This document shows positions 53,116 through 62,878 of a stretch of DNA of 64,000 nucleotides, piece by piece (position 1 is the first letter of the stretch; every line of letters starts with the position of its first letter). The stretch is taken from assembly GCF_001424875.1 (NCBI RefSeq), contig NZ_LMCT01000073.1:31728-95727 (forward strand). Reading direction: 5' to 3'. This stretch comes from Kitasatospora sp. Root107 (GTDB lineage Bacteria; Actinomycetota; Actinomycetes; Streptomycetales; Streptomycetaceae). A program made the position numbers and the translations under genes. The notes beneath the pieces were generated by a model. It saw only the letters and a program-made list of their open reading frames with translations. It was not told the origin of the DNA and did not search any database.

Positions 53116-54627
53116 TTAAGCGCCGCCCTTGTGCACGCTAAAGGCCGACCGTCGCGCCGCCCGGGCCACCGCGGGGTCGGGGTGCACCCCGGCGACGGCG
53201 GTGAGGACCGAGGCGGCCCGCGGGTGACCGGACTGCCGGGCCCGGTTGAAGAGCCGGACCGGCTCCCCCGCCGAGGCGCCCTCGACGTGACCGACCAGCA
53301 GGCCGGTCTCGCCGTGGTCCAGCACGGCGGCGGCGGTGTCGACCCAGAGCCAGGCGGCGTCCTCGGCCGTCAGGACGTCCGAGGGCAGCACACCGACCTC
53401 GTCCGACTGCTCGGCCAGCCAGAGCAGCGCGTAGGGGCGCAGGACGCCCTCGTCCACGGCCGCCCGGACCGCCTGCTCGGCGGTGCCCCCGGCGACCCGG
53501 AGCGCCTCGAAGGCGAGGCCGCGCAGCAGCGCGTCGTCGCCCCGGGCGGCGTCCAGCAGCTCGGCCACCGCGCGGTCCACCGGCCGGGCCGCGACCCAGG
53601 CGCGGTACTCGGCCCTGGCAGGTCCTGGCGAGTAGCTGGCGCAGGCGTCCAGCAGTTCCAGCGCGCTCTGCTCGATGTGGCCGGCGGCGGTCTGCGCGAC
53701 GGTGCAGATCTCCTCCAGCTTGGCCCGGACCGCCCAGTGCCCGAGCGGCGAGAGCTCGGCCGCCTCGTCCTGGCGGGTGAGCGCGCCGACGGCGGCCAGG
53801 CCGTCCAGCATCCAGTCCAGTACGGCCGCCACGTCGGCGGGCGAGTGCGGGGTGTCGATCTGCGGCTCGCGGCAGGTGCCGCGGACCGCGGAGACGGCGG
53901 AGGCGGCGTGCGGGACGGGCGACAGCGGGGTGGCCCCGGCGGCCACCCTGCGCTCGTCCAGGCCCCGGCGGAGCAGCTCCAGGAGCTCGCTGTCGGCCAC
54001 CGGACCGTCCACCAGGTGCAGGAAGGAGAGCAGCTGGGGTGCCTGGTCCACGGCCTGCCCGGCCAGCACGGCGAAGACGCCGCGCATCGCGGCGGGCGGC
54101 ATCGGGGCGACCAGGGTCCAGGCGTCGAACAGCGCGGACCAGCCACGGACCACGGCCTCGTCGTCGTGCTCCCAGGCATGCAGCCGCCACCCGGGGGTGG
54201 CACCGCCGTCCCGGGCCTCGACCAGGCCGACCAGCAGGGCCTGGCCCCAGGCGTTGGCGGCGGCGCCGACGGTCATGGCGAGCGCCCGGCCGGCCGCGCG
54301 AGCGTCCTCGGGGAGCAGCTCGCCGCGCTTGTCGACCTCGTCGAGTTCGCCGGCCCAGCGGGCGATCCGGACCGCGTCGGCGAGCATCCGGCGGGCCAGT
54401 GGGGCCAGCTCGGCGGGTGCGGGGAAGCCCTCCGGGACCGGGGCCCGGCCACGGCCGGGCTTGGGTGCGGGGGTACGGCGGCGGGGGGCGGAGGTGGTAC
54501 TGGGGGTGCTGCCCGGCTGTGCGGTGTCACCGCGGCGGGCCGTGCCGGGGAGACGGGTCACCGTCGCCCCGGTACCGATCGTCGGCGGGAGCGGGGCATC
54601 ACGGTCGCGCGAATTCCGAGACGTCAC
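53116..54627 (-). CDS. Conserved actinobacterial protein of unknown function
   Basis: I do not recognise a named family. The 503-residue product has a disordered Arg/Pro/Thr-rich N-terminus (about 1-65) and then an alpha-helical solenoid-like body rich in Ala, Leu and Glu (RRMLADAVRIARWAGELDEV; LLRGLAFEALRVAGGTAEQA; AAVLDHGETGLLVGHVEGAS), reminiscent of HEAT- or TPR-type repeats. A basic tail (ARAARRSAFSVHKGGA) ends it. No enzyme motif, signal peptide or membrane segment is seen. It is convergent with pssA. Confidence 0.75.
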   Translation of the reverse strand: MTSRNSRDRDAPLPPTIGTGATVTRLPGTARRGDTAQPGSTPSTTSAPRRRTPAPKPGRGRAPVPEGFPAPAELAPLARRMLADAVRIARWAGELDEVDKRGELLPEDARAAGRALAMTVGAAANAWGQALLVGLVEARDGGATPGWRLHAWEHDDEAVVRGWSALFDAWTLVAPMPPAAMRGVFAVLAGQAVDQAPQLLSFLHLVDGPVADSELLELLRRGLDERRVAAGATPLSPVPHAASAVSAVRGTCREPQIDTPHSPADVAAVLDWMLDGLAAVGALTRQDEAAELSPLGHWAVRAKLEEICTVAQTAAGHIEQSALELLDACASYSPGPARAEYRAWVAARPVDRAVAELLDAARGDDALLRGLAFEALRVAGGTAEQAVRAAVDEGVLRPYALLWLAEQSDEVGVLPSDVLTAEDAAWLWVDTAAAVLDHGETGLLVGHVEGASAGEPVRLFNRARQSGHPRAASVLTAVAGVHPDPAVARAARRSAFSVHKGGA

Positions 54628-54742
54628 GCCGTGCAGTCTTCCCCGTGCGTGGGCCTTCTGTCACATCGCCTTTTCCCGGGCAAGGGGCAAACCAGACGCC
54701 AGCGGTCATTTCACGAGCTCGTTCCCCGATTCGGGGCCACCG

Positions 54743-55861
54743 CTAGAGCAGCGGGGTGAGCCAGCGGCGGAGGGTCTCCGTGTAGCCGGCCGGGTCGGCG
54801 TTCCAGAGTGCGGCGTGCTCGGCGTGCGGGACGGGGTGCAGGCTGACCAGGTCGCCGCGCAGCTCCGCCAGCCTGGCGGCGGCGTCCCAGGGGGCGATCG
54901 AGTCGGCGGGGCTGTGCAGCAGCAGAGCTGGCACGTGCAGGTCGGCGCCGGAGGCGAGCCGGGCGAAGCCGGCCAGGTCGACCTTGCTGCGGCCCTCGGC
55001 GGCCAGGGCGCCGAGTTCGGCGAGCGCGGCGGGCACCCCGGCCTTGGCGCGTTCCCGGCGGACGGTCTGCGACCAGTCCAGCACCGGGGAGTCCAGCACC
55101 AGCCCGGCCACCGCCTCCGGCCAGGCCGTCCGGGCGGCGGCCTGCAGCACCATGGTGGCGCCGACCGACCAGCCGTACAGGATCACCCGGCCCGCGCCGC
55201 TGTCCAGGGCCAGCCGGATCGCCGCTTCGACGTCCTGCCACTCGGTCTCGCCGAAGTGCCCGAGCCGGTCCGGCGAGGCCGGGGCGTCCCCGTCACCCCG
55301 GTAGGTGACGGTCAGGGTGGGCAGCTGGAGTGTGTGCAGCAGCGGGAGGACGGGCAGCGCCTGCGAACGGTCCGCGCCGGGGCCGTGCACCAGGATGACC
55401 CAGGTACCGCGCGTGGCGTCGATGTACCAGGCCGGGAGCTCACCGAGGTCGCCCTTGGCCACGGTCTCGGTGTAGCGGAGACCGAGGGCCGAGCGCGGGT
55501 CGCCGACGTACACCCGGGGTGTCAGTTCGACCTTGTCGCCGATCTGCAGGGATCCGCCGTCCACCCGTTCGAGGCGACGGGTGACGGTCTGCGGGCCGGT
55601 GCCGAGCACCTCGCCGACCACCGCGTGGCCGCCGTCGCGCCACTCCAGCGCGTACCGGCCGGGTCGGGCGGTGGCGGTACTGCGGGTGATCACCACCCCG
55701 CCGGGGGCCAGGTCGTGCACCCGCAGGTCGGCGCCGGCACCGGGCTCGGCCCGCCCGGGCCTGACCACCCCGTCGGACGCCTTGCGGCCGAGCAGCAGGA
55801 CGGCCGCGGCACCTGCTCCGACTGCGGCGGCGGCCACCATGGCCGCGGTTCCCCAACGCAT
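54743..55861 (-). CDS. Membrane-anchored alpha/beta hydrolase
   Basis: The 372-residue protein starts at ATG 55861 with an N-terminal helix (TAAMVAAAAVGAGAAAVLLL) that anchors or exports it. A beta-rich region of about 100 residues precedes the hydrolase domain: TWVILVHGPGADRSQALPVL (oxyanion HG), VILYGWSVGATMVLQAAART (nucleophile Ser in G-x-S-x-G), VPALLLHSPADSIAPWDAAA (Asp) and HPVPHAEHAALWN (His). Substrate unknown; a peptidase- or esterase-like role in the envelope is possible. Confidence 0.85.
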   Translation of the reverse strand: MRWGTAAMVAAAAVGAGAAAVLLLGRKASDGVVRPGRAEPGAGADLRVHDLAPGGVVITRSTATARPGRYALEWRDGGHAVVGEVLGTGPQTVTRRLERVDGGSLQIGDKVELTPRVYVGDPRSALGLRYTETVAKGDLGELPAWYIDATRGTWVILVHGPGADRSQALPVLPLLHTLQLPTLTVTYRGDGDAPASPDRLGHFGETEWQDVEAAIRLALDSGAGRVILYGWSVGATMVLQAAARTAWPEAVAGLVLDSPVLDWSQTVRRERAKAGVPAALAELGALAAEGRSKVDLAGFARLASGADLHVPALLLHSPADSIAPWDAAARLAELRGDLVSLHPVPHAEHAALWNADPAGYTETLRRWLTPLL

Positions 55862-55981
55862 TGCGCTCCCCGGTGTGCTGTGGCGGACGGGACGATGCGG
55901 TCCATTCCATCGGCACGGGCGCCGCGGTGCCACCGGGGCAGGGCCGTCCGGGAGCGGACGGTCTTGGGAGCGGACGGTCCG

Positions 55982-56671
55982 TCAGACCGGGATGTCGGTG
56001 GGGTGCCCGGACAGCAGCTCCCAGAACCGCTGCGCGTGCGGCTTCACCGGCTGCTGCTCGGCCGGGCTCGGCGAGGAGCCCCAGTGCATCGGCACCAGGT
56101 ACTCGCCCTGCAGCTCCGCGAGGGCCTGCTCCAGCACCGGCCGGGGCGCCGGCACCATCTTGGCGATCGGCTTCACCTGGGACTGCCAGCGGCCGTCCAC
56201 GCACTGGCGCAGGCAGCGGTCGAGCTCGTCCTGACGGTGGGTCACGTGCACCAGCATCCGCAGGCCGATGCCGAGCGCGTGGGCCAACGCGTACGTCTGA
56301 GCGGCGTCACCGCCCCACTTGCCGGTCAGCTCGGCCTGCTCGTACGCCCGGAGGGTCACGCCGATCCGTTGGGCGGCCTGGTCCTGGGACAGCTCTCGGC
56401 TCACCCGGAAGTCCCGCAGGGTGGCCGGTGCAGCGCCCATCAGCTGGGCGGGCGGACACCAGAGGGCCCGGGCCAGCGCGATGAACTCCTCCTCGGACGG
56501 CCGGAACTCACCGGTCTCCCAGCCGATCACGTGCGTCGGCAGCAGGCGGACGCCGTGCGCGGCCATCCCTTCGGCGACCTGATCGGGGGTCAGGCCGAGG
56601 CCGGCCCGGTGGGACCGCGCCGCAGTCGGCGAGAAGGGCACGGGGGTGGGGGCGGGCGGTCTTCGTCGCAT
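55982..56671 (-). CDS. XRE-type helix-turn-helix protein with two HTH-like segments
   Basis: The 229-residue protein starts at ATG 56671. It contains two candidate HTH units: AGLGLTPDQVAEGMAAHGVR to VIGWETGEFRPSEEEFIALA, and RVSRELSQDQAAQRIGVTLR to AYEQAELTGKWGGDAAQTYA. The C-terminal half has no known domain and includes VHVTHRQDELDRCLRQCVDG. Target and partner unknown. It sits on the same strand as the hydrolase gene, 120 bases ahead of it. Confidence 0.82.
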   Translation of the reverse strand: MRRRPPAPTPVPFSPTAARSHRAGLGLTPDQVAEGMAAHGVRLLPTHVIGWETGEFRPSEEEFIALARALWCPPAQLMGAAPATLRDFRVSRELSQDQAAQRIGVTLRAYEQAELTGKWGGDAAQTYALAHALGIGLRMLVHVTHRQDELDRCLRQCVDGRWQSQVKPIAKMVPAPRPVLEQALAELQGEYLVPMHWGSSPSPAEQQPVKPHAQRFWELLSGHPTDIPV

Positions 56672-56853
56672 GCCACCAGACGCTAGGCCCGGGGCGGGCT
56701 GCCCGATCACCCGCTGAACACACGAAGCCCCTGGGGCCGCCCTGCCGGGGCATTGGTGATTCCTACAGCCGCTGACGCCTGATCAGCCCCCGTACTCGGA
56801 GGTAGCCACGTTGCAGGGCTGCGCTGTAGGCAGATGCTCAGCAATCTACGGTC

Positions 56854-56969
56854 CAGGGGCTCGGGGAACTGCGAGGAGATCTGGCGCCGGGGTCACTGCG
56901 AAAGTGCCTGACCACCTACGCAAGGATCACCTTGTTCCGAGGTCGGCGTCGCAGTTCCCCGAGCCCCTG
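56854..56969. repeat. Palindromic intergenic repeat, copy C, core inverted
   Basis: Perfect 21-bp arms (56854-56874 and 56949-56969), identical to copy A, but the 74-bp core is the reverse complement of the core of copy A. The flanks TCTACGGT (left) and GTGCCACCT (right, four bases outside the arm) are in the same orientation as those of copy A. Confidence 0.85.
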
Positions 56970-56994
56970 GCGTGTGCCACCTTGCCCGGCTGCG

Positions 56995-57390
56995 TCAGCT
57001 CTGCTTGCCGAAGAGCTCGTCGAGGGTGGCCGGGGTCGGCACTTCGCCGGTCGGGGTGAGCTGGTCGACGGCGGTGGGGAGCTGGGCGGCGAGTTGCTGG
57101 GCGACCTGGTCGCGGGAGAGGCCGGACTGCTCGACCAGGGCGTCCAGCTCGCGGTCGGGCAGGGCGGCCGCGAGTTCGGCGCCGGTGACCGGGTGGTTGT
57201 CGCCGGTACCGACCCAGGACTGGGCCTGGGAGCCGAGGCCGCCCTGGGTCAGTTGTTGGAGCAGTGCGCCCAGACCGCCCGCCGCTCCCTGGCCGCCGCC
57301 GAGTGTGCCGAGCAGCATCGCCAGCAGGTTTCCCCCGCCTCCGCCCGTGCCGCCGAGCAGTCCCCCGAGAAGCTTGCCGAGATCGGTCAT
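56995..57390 (-). CDS. YidB family (DUF937) protein
   Basis: The 131-residue protein has a Gly/Leu-rich N-terminal half (LGKLLGGLLGGTGGGGGNLL; LLQQLTQGGLGSQAQSWVGT) and the family-defining C-terminal part GDNHPVTGAELAAALPDREL to EQSGLSRDQVAQQLAAQLPT and VDQLTPTGEVP. YidB/DUF937 proteins are small, probably cytoplasmic, of unknown function. It is divergent from the cobalamin operon. Confidence 0.88.
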   Translation of the reverse strand: MTDLGKLLGGLLGGTGGGGGNLLAMLLGTLGGGQGAAGGLGALLQQLTQGGLGSQAQSWVGTGDNHPVTGAELAAALPDRELDALVEQSGLSRDQVAQQLAAQLPTAVDQLTPTGEVPTPATLDELFGKQS

Positions 57391-57786
57391 GACCGTCCTC
57401 CAGTTCGGGCGCGGACCGACGCCGCGCCAGGGCCAGCTTCACCCGCCCGGGAGCGCCTCGCTCGGTGGGGCGAACAGACGTGTGACCAACCCCTCCGCGC
57501 CCGTTGTTGACTGCCTGTCCGGCCGCGTGATGGGATCCTTCAGCCAAACGGAGGCAAGTAGAGGAAGCCGGTGCGAGTCCGGCGCGGTCCCGCCACTGTC
57601 ACCGGGGAGCACTCTCGACATATGGTCACGACGGCCCGCTGCGGCGGCTGTTGGAAGGCCCGAGGGTGTGTCGGACCCGGAAGCCAGGAGACTCTCACCC
57701 CCGGTACGTCGATCCAGGGCGCGGACCCTGAGTGAGGACACCCACGCCATGCCGGCCACCCAGGACCGAGCCGACCCGTCGCCGTC
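57391..57786 (+). promoter_or_regulatory. Control region of the cobalamin operon
   Basis: This 396-base gap between YidB and cobD holds the promoter (not resolved), the cobalamin riboswitch (about 57535-57700), a hairpin CAGGG-N6-CCCTG (57715-57730) and a small ORF (57749-57799). Confidence 0.7.
57535..57700 (+). ncRNA. Cobalamin (B12) riboswitch
   Basis: The conserved core is clear: GAGGAAGCCGGTGCGAGTCC (57561-57580), the B12 box GTCCCGCCACTGTCA (57587-57601) and, after a variable arm, GGAAGCCAGGAGACTC (57679-57694). The downstream hairpin CAGGG-N6-CCCTG lies before the GAGTGAGGA ribosome site of the small ORF and is the likely expression platform, so bound adenosylcobalamin would lower translation of the operon. 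Outer boundaries are approximate. Confidence 0.93.
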
Positions 57787-57799
57787 GTGCGCCGACTGA
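57749..57799 (+). CDS. Possible 16-codon leader ORF overlapping cobD
   Basis: ATG 57749 is preceded by GAGTGAGGA with good spacing and reads [16 protein letters not shown] to TGA 57797-57799, overlapping the cobD GTG (57787) by 13 bases in another frame. The cobD start itself has no ribosome site, so re-initiation from this ORF is a plausible way for the riboswitch to control cobD. Not proven. Confidence 0.45.
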   Translation: MPATQDRADPSPSCAD

Positions 57800-58746
57800 C
57801 CCCCGCGCTCCCGTTCCTGCTCGGTTCCGTCGCCGGCTACCTCGCCGACGCGCGGTTCGCCGACCCCCGTCGGGGTCACCCCGTCGCCGTCTTCGGCTCC
57901 GCCGCCACCCGGCTGGAGCGCCGCCTCTGGCGTGACCACCGTGCGACCGGCGCCGCGTACACCGCCGCCTGTGTGGGCACCGTCGCGGCCGGGGCGGTGC
58001 TCGCCGAGCGGGCCCTGCGCCGGGCGCCGCTGACCCGGGCCTGCCTGGCCGCCGCCGCCACCTGGACGGTGCTGGGCGGCACCTCGCTGACCCGGGAGGC
58101 CCGCACCATCGGCCGCTCGCTGGCGGCGGACGACCTGGCGGCCGCCCGGGAGCGGCTGCCGCACCTGTGCGGCCGGGACCCGAGCGCGCTGGACGGGCCG
58201 CAGATCGCCCGCGCGGTGGTGGAGTCGGTCGCCGAGAACACCGCCGACGCCGTGGTCAACGCCCTCACCTGGGGCGCGCTGGCCGGTACACCCGGACTGC
58301 TCGCCTTCCGGGCCGTCAACACCCTGGACGCGATGGTCGGTCACCGCTCCCCGCGCCACCTGCGGTTCGGCTGGGCGTCGGCCCGGCTGGACGACCTGGC
58401 GGGCTGGCCGGGCGCCCGGCTGACCGCACTGCTCACCGTGGCGGCCGCGGCCGAGCCGCGGACCGCCTGGCGGGTCTGGCGCCGTGACGGCTCGTCACAC
58501 CCGAGCCCCAACGCCGGACAGGCCGAGTCGGCCTTCGCCGGGGCGCTCGGGGTGCGGCTGGGCGGCACGCTCCGGTACGGCGAGCGAGTGGAGCACCGGC
58601 CCGTACTCGGCGGCGAGCTGCGGCCGGTGACGGTCGATGACATCGAGCGGGCCTGCGCGCTGTCCCGGCGGGTCGGAGCCCTGGCGCTGGCGGTCACCGT
58701 GACCGGCCGGGCCCTGTACTCGTGCTACTCGTGGAGGAAGTCGTGA
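57787..58746 (+). CDS. cobD: Adenosylcobinamide-phosphate synthase CobD/CbiB
   Basis: The 319-residue membrane protein starts at GTG 57787. It begins [20 protein letters not shown] then [18 protein letters not shown], as in the family; the conserved [40 protein letters not shown] and [20 protein letters not shown] are all present. It joins aminopropanol phosphate to adenosylcobyric acid. It is the first gene behind the riboswitch and its stop overlaps the cobQ GTG. Confidence 0.93.
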   Translation: MRRLTPALPFLLGSVAGYLADARFADPRRGHPVAVFGSAATRLERRLWRDHRATGAAYTAACVGTVAAGAVLAERALRRAPLTRACLAAAATWTVLGGTSLTREARTIGRSLAADDLAAARERLPHLCGRDPSALDGPQIARAVVESVAENTADAVVNALTWGALAGTPGLLAFRAVNTLDAMVGHRSPRHLRFGWASARLDDLAGWPGARLTALLTVAAAAEPRTAWRVWRRDGSSHPSPNAGQAESAFAGALGVRLGGTLRYGERVEHRPVLGGELRPVTVDDIERACALSRRVGALALAVTVTGRALYSCYSWRKS

Positions 58747-60260
58747 GCGGTTCACTGCTGGTCGCCGGAACGACCTCGGACGCGGGCAAGAGCGTGGTCA
58801 CCGCGGGCATCTGCCGCTGGCTGGCCCGACAGGGCGTCAGGGTGGCCCCGTTCAAGGCGCAGAACATGTCGCTGAACTCCTTCGTCACCGCCGACGGCGC
58901 CGAGATCGGCCGCGCCCAGGCGATGCAGGCGCAGGCCGCCCGGGTGGAGCCGGAGGCGGCGATGAACCCGGTGCTGCTCAAGCCCGGCGCGGACGGCCGC
59001 AGTCAGGTGGTGCTGCTCGGTCGGGCGGTGGCCGAGGTCGGTGCGCTGGACTACCGCGAGCGCAAGCCCGTCCTGCTGGAGCGGGCGCTGGAGTGCCTGG
59101 CCGACCTGCGCAGCCGGTACGAGGTGGTGGTCTGCGAGGGCGCGGGCTCGCCCGCCGAGATCAACCTGCGGGACCGGGACATCGCCAACATGGGCCTGGC
59201 CACGGCAGCCAAGCTGCCGGTGGTGGTGGTCGGCGACATCGACCGGGGCGGGGTGTTCGCCGCGATGTACGGGACGCTGGCGCTGCTCTCGGCCGAGGAC
59301 CAGGCGCTGGTGGCGGGCTGGTTCGTGAACAAGTTCCGGGGCGATGCGCGCCTGCTGGCGCCCGGCCTTGAGATGCTGCGCGAGCTGACGGGCCGTCCGG
59401 TGCTCGGCACCCTGCCGATGCTGTCCGGCCTGTGGCTGGACGCCGAGGACTCGCTCGACCTGACCACGGTGGTGGACCAGGGTTCGGTGCGCGGTCCGGT
59501 CGGGGCCGACGTGCTGCGAGTGGCGGTGGTGCGCTTCCCGAGGCTGTCGAACTTCACCGACCTGGATGCGCTGGCCCAGGAGCCGGGCGTACTGGTGCGC
59601 TGGGCCACCCGGGCCGAGGAGCTGGCCGACGCCGATCTGGTGGTGCTGCCCGGCACCCGGGCCACCGTGGCCGACCTGGCCTGGCTGCGCGAGCGCGGGA
59701 TCGAGCCGGTGCTCAAGGCCCGGGCGGCGGCGGGGCTGCCGGTGCTCGGGGTGTGCGGTGGATACCAGATGCTCGGTCAGCTGATCGAGGATCAGGTGGA
59801 GTCGAAGGCGGGCACGGTGGAAGGTCTCGGCCTGCTGCCGACCCGGGTGGTGTTCGGCCGGGAGAAGGTGCTGGCCCGTCCGGTCGGCGAGGCTTTCGGC
59901 GAGCGGGTGGAGGGGTACGAGATCCACCACGGCGTGGTGACGGTCGAGGGTGGGGACCCCTTCCTGGACGGCTGCCGGGTCGGCTCCGTGTGGGGGACCA
60001 CCTGGCACGGCGCGCTGGAGAACGACGGCTTCCGGCGTGAACTGCTGCGTACGGTGGCCGGCTTGGCGGGTCGGGCCTTCGTCCCGGCGCCGGACACGTC
60101 CTTCGCCGCCGCCCGGGAGGAACGCCTGGACCGGCTGGGCGACCTGATCGAGGAGCACGCCGACACCGACGCACTGTGGAAGCTGATCGAGGGCGGCGCC
60201 CCCGCCCACCTGCCGTTCGTCCCACCCGGGGCACCCCGAGCTACGGAGACCGACCGATGA
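58743..60260 (+). CDS. cobQ: Cobyric acid synthase CobQ/CbiP
   Basis: The 505-residue protein starts at GTG 58743 ([20 protein letters not shown]), with GGAGGA seven bases upstream and a GTGA overlap with cobD. It has a DAGKS P-loop synthetase half ([40 protein letters not shown]) and a glutamine amidotransferase half with the nucleophile in [20 protein letters not shown] and the His in [11 protein letters not shown]. It amidates four side chains of adenosylcobyrinic diamide. Length matches the family. Confidence 0.95.
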   Translation: MSGSLLVAGTTSDAGKSVVTAGICRWLARQGVRVAPFKAQNMSLNSFVTADGAEIGRAQAMQAQAARVEPEAAMNPVLLKPGADGRSQVVLLGRAVAEVGALDYRERKPVLLERALECLADLRSRYEVVVCEGAGSPAEINLRDRDIANMGLATAAKLPVVVVGDIDRGGVFAAMYGTLALLSAEDQALVAGWFVNKFRGDARLLAPGLEMLRELTGRPVLGTLPMLSGLWLDAEDSLDLTTVVDQGSVRGPVGADVLRVAVVRFPRLSNFTDLDALAQEPGVLVRWATRAEELADADLVVLPGTRATVADLAWLRERGIEPVLKARAAAGLPVLGVCGGYQMLGQLIEDQVESKAGTVEGLGLLPTRVVFGREKVLARPVGEAFGERVEGYEIHHGVVTVEGGDPFLDGCRVGSVWGTTWHGALENDGFRRELLRTVAGLAGRAFVPAPDTSFAAAREERLDRLGDLIEEHADTDALWKLIEGGAPAHLPFVPPGAPRATETDR

Positions 60261-62266
60261 CCGACGTGCGTTACCCCTTCACCGCGATCGTCGGCATGGC
60301 CGACCTGCGGCTCGGGCTGCTGCTGAACGCCGTCTCGCCGGCCGTCGGCGGGGTGCTGGTGCGCGGCGAGAAGGGCACCGCCAAGTCGACCATGGTGCGG
60401 GCCCTGGCCGGGCTGCTGCCCTCGATCGACACCGTGCCGGGATGTCGCTTCTCCTGCGACCCGGCCTCCCCCGACCAGGGGTGCCCGGACGGCCCGCACG
60501 CCTCGGTCGACGGCCACCGACGCCCGGCCCACCTGGTCGAGTTGCCGGTCGGCGTGTCCGAGGACCGGATCGTCGGCTCGCTCGACCTGGAGCGGGCACT
60601 GGCCGAGGGCGTCAAGGCGTACGAGCCCGGCCTGCTGGCCAAGGCGCACCGGGGCGTGCTCTACATCGACGAGGTGAACCTGCTCCAGGACCACGTGGTG
60701 GACCTGCTGCTGGACGCCGCCGCGATGGGCCGCTCGTACGTCGAGCGCGAGGGCGTGTCGGTCCGGCACGCGGCGCGCTTCCTGCTGGTCGGCACGATGA
60801 ACCCGGAGGAGGGCGAGCTGCGGCCGCAGCTGCTCGACCGGTTCGGCCTGACGGTGGAGATCGCCGCCACCCGGGAGCCGGACGAGCGGGCCGAGGTGGT
60901 CCGCCGCCGACTGGCGTACGACGCCGACCCGGACGGCTTCGCGGCCCGGTTCGCGGCCGAGGAGCGGGAGCTCGCCGAACGGATCACCGCCGCCCGGGAG
61001 TTGCTGCCCAGCGTGGTACTGACCGATGTGGCACTGCGTCAGATCACCGCCGTCTGCGCCGCGTTCGAGGTGGACGGGATGCGCGCGGACATCGTGATGG
61101 CCCGCACCGCCATCGCGCTGGCCGCCTGGGAGGGCCGGACCGAGGTGAACGAGCAGGACGTCCGCAAGGCCGCCCAGCTCGCCCTGCCGCACCGCCGTCG
61201 GCGCAACCCGTTCGACGCTCCGGGGCTGGACGAGGAGCAGCTCGACCGCACCCTGGACGAGCACTCCGAAGGCCCCGAGGACCCGGACGGCGGTGGCCCC
61301 GACGGTGACGGCGGCGGCGCACCCGAGCCGCAGGGCGACGCCCCCGACGGCTCGACGGCCGCCGAAGAACCCGCCGGGGAACCGGAGTTGCCCTCGCAGG
61401 CGCAGGGCGGCGGCACGAAGGCGCCGGTGGCCACGGCCGGGGAGCCGTACCGGACCCGGCTGTTCAAGGTGCCCGGCACCGGCAAGGGCGCCCAGGGGCG
61501 CCGCTCGCCCGCCGAGACGGACGGCGGGCACACCATCCGCTCCCGCCGCCCACAGGGCCAGCTCAGCCGACTGCACCTGAGCGCCACCCTCCAGGCGGCC
61601 GCGCCGCACCAGGCCGCGCGCGGGCGGGACTCGCGGGCGCTGGTGCTGCGCAAGGACGACTTCCGCGAACAGGTGCGCCAGGGGCGGGAGTCCAACCTGG
61701 TGCTGTTCGTGGTGGACGCCTCCGGGTCGATGGCGGCCCGGCAGCGGATGACCGCCGTCAAGGGCGCGGTGCTCTCGCTGCTGATGGACGCCTACCAGCG
61801 GCGGGACAAGATCGGCATGATCACCTTCCGGGGCAGCGGCGCCGAGCTGGCGCTGCCGCCGACCTCCTCGGTCGAGGTCGGCGCGGCCCGGCTGGAGCAA
61901 CTCCCCACCGGGGGAAGGACTCCACTGGCCGCCGGGCTGCTCCGGGCGCACGAGACGCTCCGGGTGGAGCGGATGCGCGACCCGCACCGCCGCCCGCTGC
62001 TGGTGGTGGTCACCGACGGCCGGGCCACCGGCGGCAAGGACGCCCTGCCGCAGGCCGGGCGGGCGGCCGGACTGCTGGCCGCCCAGGGCGTGGCGAGCGT
62101 CGTACTGGACTGCGAGTCCGGCCACGTCCGGCTCGGCCTCGCGCACACACTGGCGGCCCAACTGAACGCCTCCGCCGTCACCTTGGACGACCTCCGGGCC
62201 GAGGGCGTCGCCGCCCTGGTGCACGCGCACCGGCCCTCCTCCTCTTCGATCCGAAAGGCAGCCTGA
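60257..62266 (+). CDS. Putative cobaltochelatase, fused ChlI-ChlD type
   Basis: The 669-residue protein starts at ATG 60257, overlapping the cobQ stop. Residues about 1-330 are a ChlI-type AAA+ ATPase: [20 protein letters not shown] (Walker A), [20 protein letters not shown] (Walker B), [20 protein letters not shown]. An acidic Gly/Asp/Pro-rich linker (about 350-440) leads to a VWA domain with MIDAS motif [20 protein letters not shown]. Such fusions occur in actinobacterial cobalamin clusters as the ATPase part of the cobalt chelatase; the CobN-like large subunit is not in the window. Confidence 0.9.
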   Translation: MTDVRYPFTAIVGMADLRLGLLLNAVSPAVGGVLVRGEKGTAKSTMVRALAGLLPSIDTVPGCRFSCDPASPDQGCPDGPHASVDGHRRPAHLVELPVGVSEDRIVGSLDLERALAEGVKAYEPGLLAKAHRGVLYIDEVNLLQDHVVDLLLDAAAMGRSYVEREGVSVRHAARFLLVGTMNPEEGELRPQLLDRFGLTVEIAATREPDERAEVVRRRLAYDADPDGFAARFAAEERELAERITAARELLPSVVLTDVALRQITAVCAAFEVDGMRADIVMARTAIALAAWEGRTEVNEQDVRKAAQLALPHRRRRNPFDAPGLDEEQLDRTLDEHSEGPEDPDGGGPDGDGGGAPEPQGDAPDGSTAAEEPAGEPELPSQAQGGGTKAPVATAGEPYRTRLFKVPGTGKGAQGRRSPAETDGGHTIRSRRPQGQLSRLHLSATLQAAAPHQAARGRDSRALVLRKDDFREQVRQGRESNLVLFVVDASGSMAARQRMTAVKGAVLSLLMDAYQRRDKIGMITFRGSGAELALPPTSSVEVGAARLEQLPTGGRTPLAAGLLRAHETLRVERMRDPHRRPLLVVVTDGRATGGKDALPQAGRAAGLLAAQGVASVVLDCESGHVRLGLAHTLAAQLNASAVTLDDLRAEGVAALVHAHRPSSSSIRKAA

Positions 62267-62268
62267 CC

Positions 62269-62874
62269 ATGCCGAAGGGCCAGCCAGAGACCGTCCCCGA
62301 CGACGGTCTGACCACCCGCCAGCGCCGTACGCTGCCGATCACCGCCGTGCACACCGGACCTGGCAAGGGCAAGTCCACCGCCGCCTTCGGGATGGCGCTG
62401 CGGGCCTGGAACCAGGGCTGGCCGGTCGGGGTGTTCCAGTTCGTCAAGTCGGCCAAGTGGAAGGTCGGCGAGGAGAACGCGCTCAAGGTGCTCGGCGCCT
62501 CCGGCGAGGGCGGCACGGTGGACTGGCACAAGATGGGCGAGGGCTGGTCCTGGGTCCAGCGCTCCGCCGACATGGTCGAGTCCAGCGAGGAGGCGGCCAA
62601 GGAGGGCTGGGAGCAGGTCAAGCGCGACCTGGCCGCCGAGACGTACCGCTTCTACGTGCTGGACGAGTTCACCTACCCCATGCACTGGGGCTGGGTCGAC
62701 GTGGCCGAGGTGGTCGAGGTGCTGCGGAACCGTCCAGGCAACCAGCACGTGGTGATCACCGGCCGGTACGCCAAGGACGAACTCCTCGAACTCGCCGACC
62801 TGGTCACCGAGATGACCAAGGTGAAGCACCCCATGGACGCCGGCCGCAAGGGCCAGCGCGGTATCGAGTGGTAG
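62269..62874 (+). CDS. cobO: Cob(I)yrinic acid a,c-diamide adenosyltransferase CobO
   Basis: The 201-residue protein begins at ATG 62269, two bases after the chelatase stop. It has the P-loop AVHTGPGKGKSTAAFGMALR and the family stretches FQFVKSAKWKVGEENALKVL, DWHKMGEGWSWVQRSADMVE, YVLDEFTYPMHWGWVDVAEV and VVITGRYAKDELLELADLVT. It transfers the adenosyl group from ATP to cob(I)yrinic acid diamide, before the CobQ step. Confidence 0.95.
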   Translation: MPKGQPETVPDDGLTTRQRRTLPITAVHTGPGKGKSTAAFGMALRAWNQGWPVGVFQFVKSAKWKVGEENALKVLGASGEGGTVDWHKMGEGWSWVQRSADMVESSEEAAKEGWEQVKRDLAAETYRFYVLDEFTYPMHWGWVDVAEVVEVLRNRPGNQHVVITGRYAKDELLELADLVTEMTKVKHPMDAGRKGQRGIEW

Positions 62875-62878
62875 CCCG

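Noticed and set aside
55940-55975. Direct repeat GGGAGCGGACGGTC (two copies)
   Set aside because: Too short and unique to this place; could be a slip duplication between the hydrolase and XRE genes and has no supporting context.
53675-56686. A 1003-codon plus-strand frame
   Set aside because: It spans antisense of three genes with clear motifs (hypothetical, hydrolase, XRE) and itself shows only shadow-type composition.
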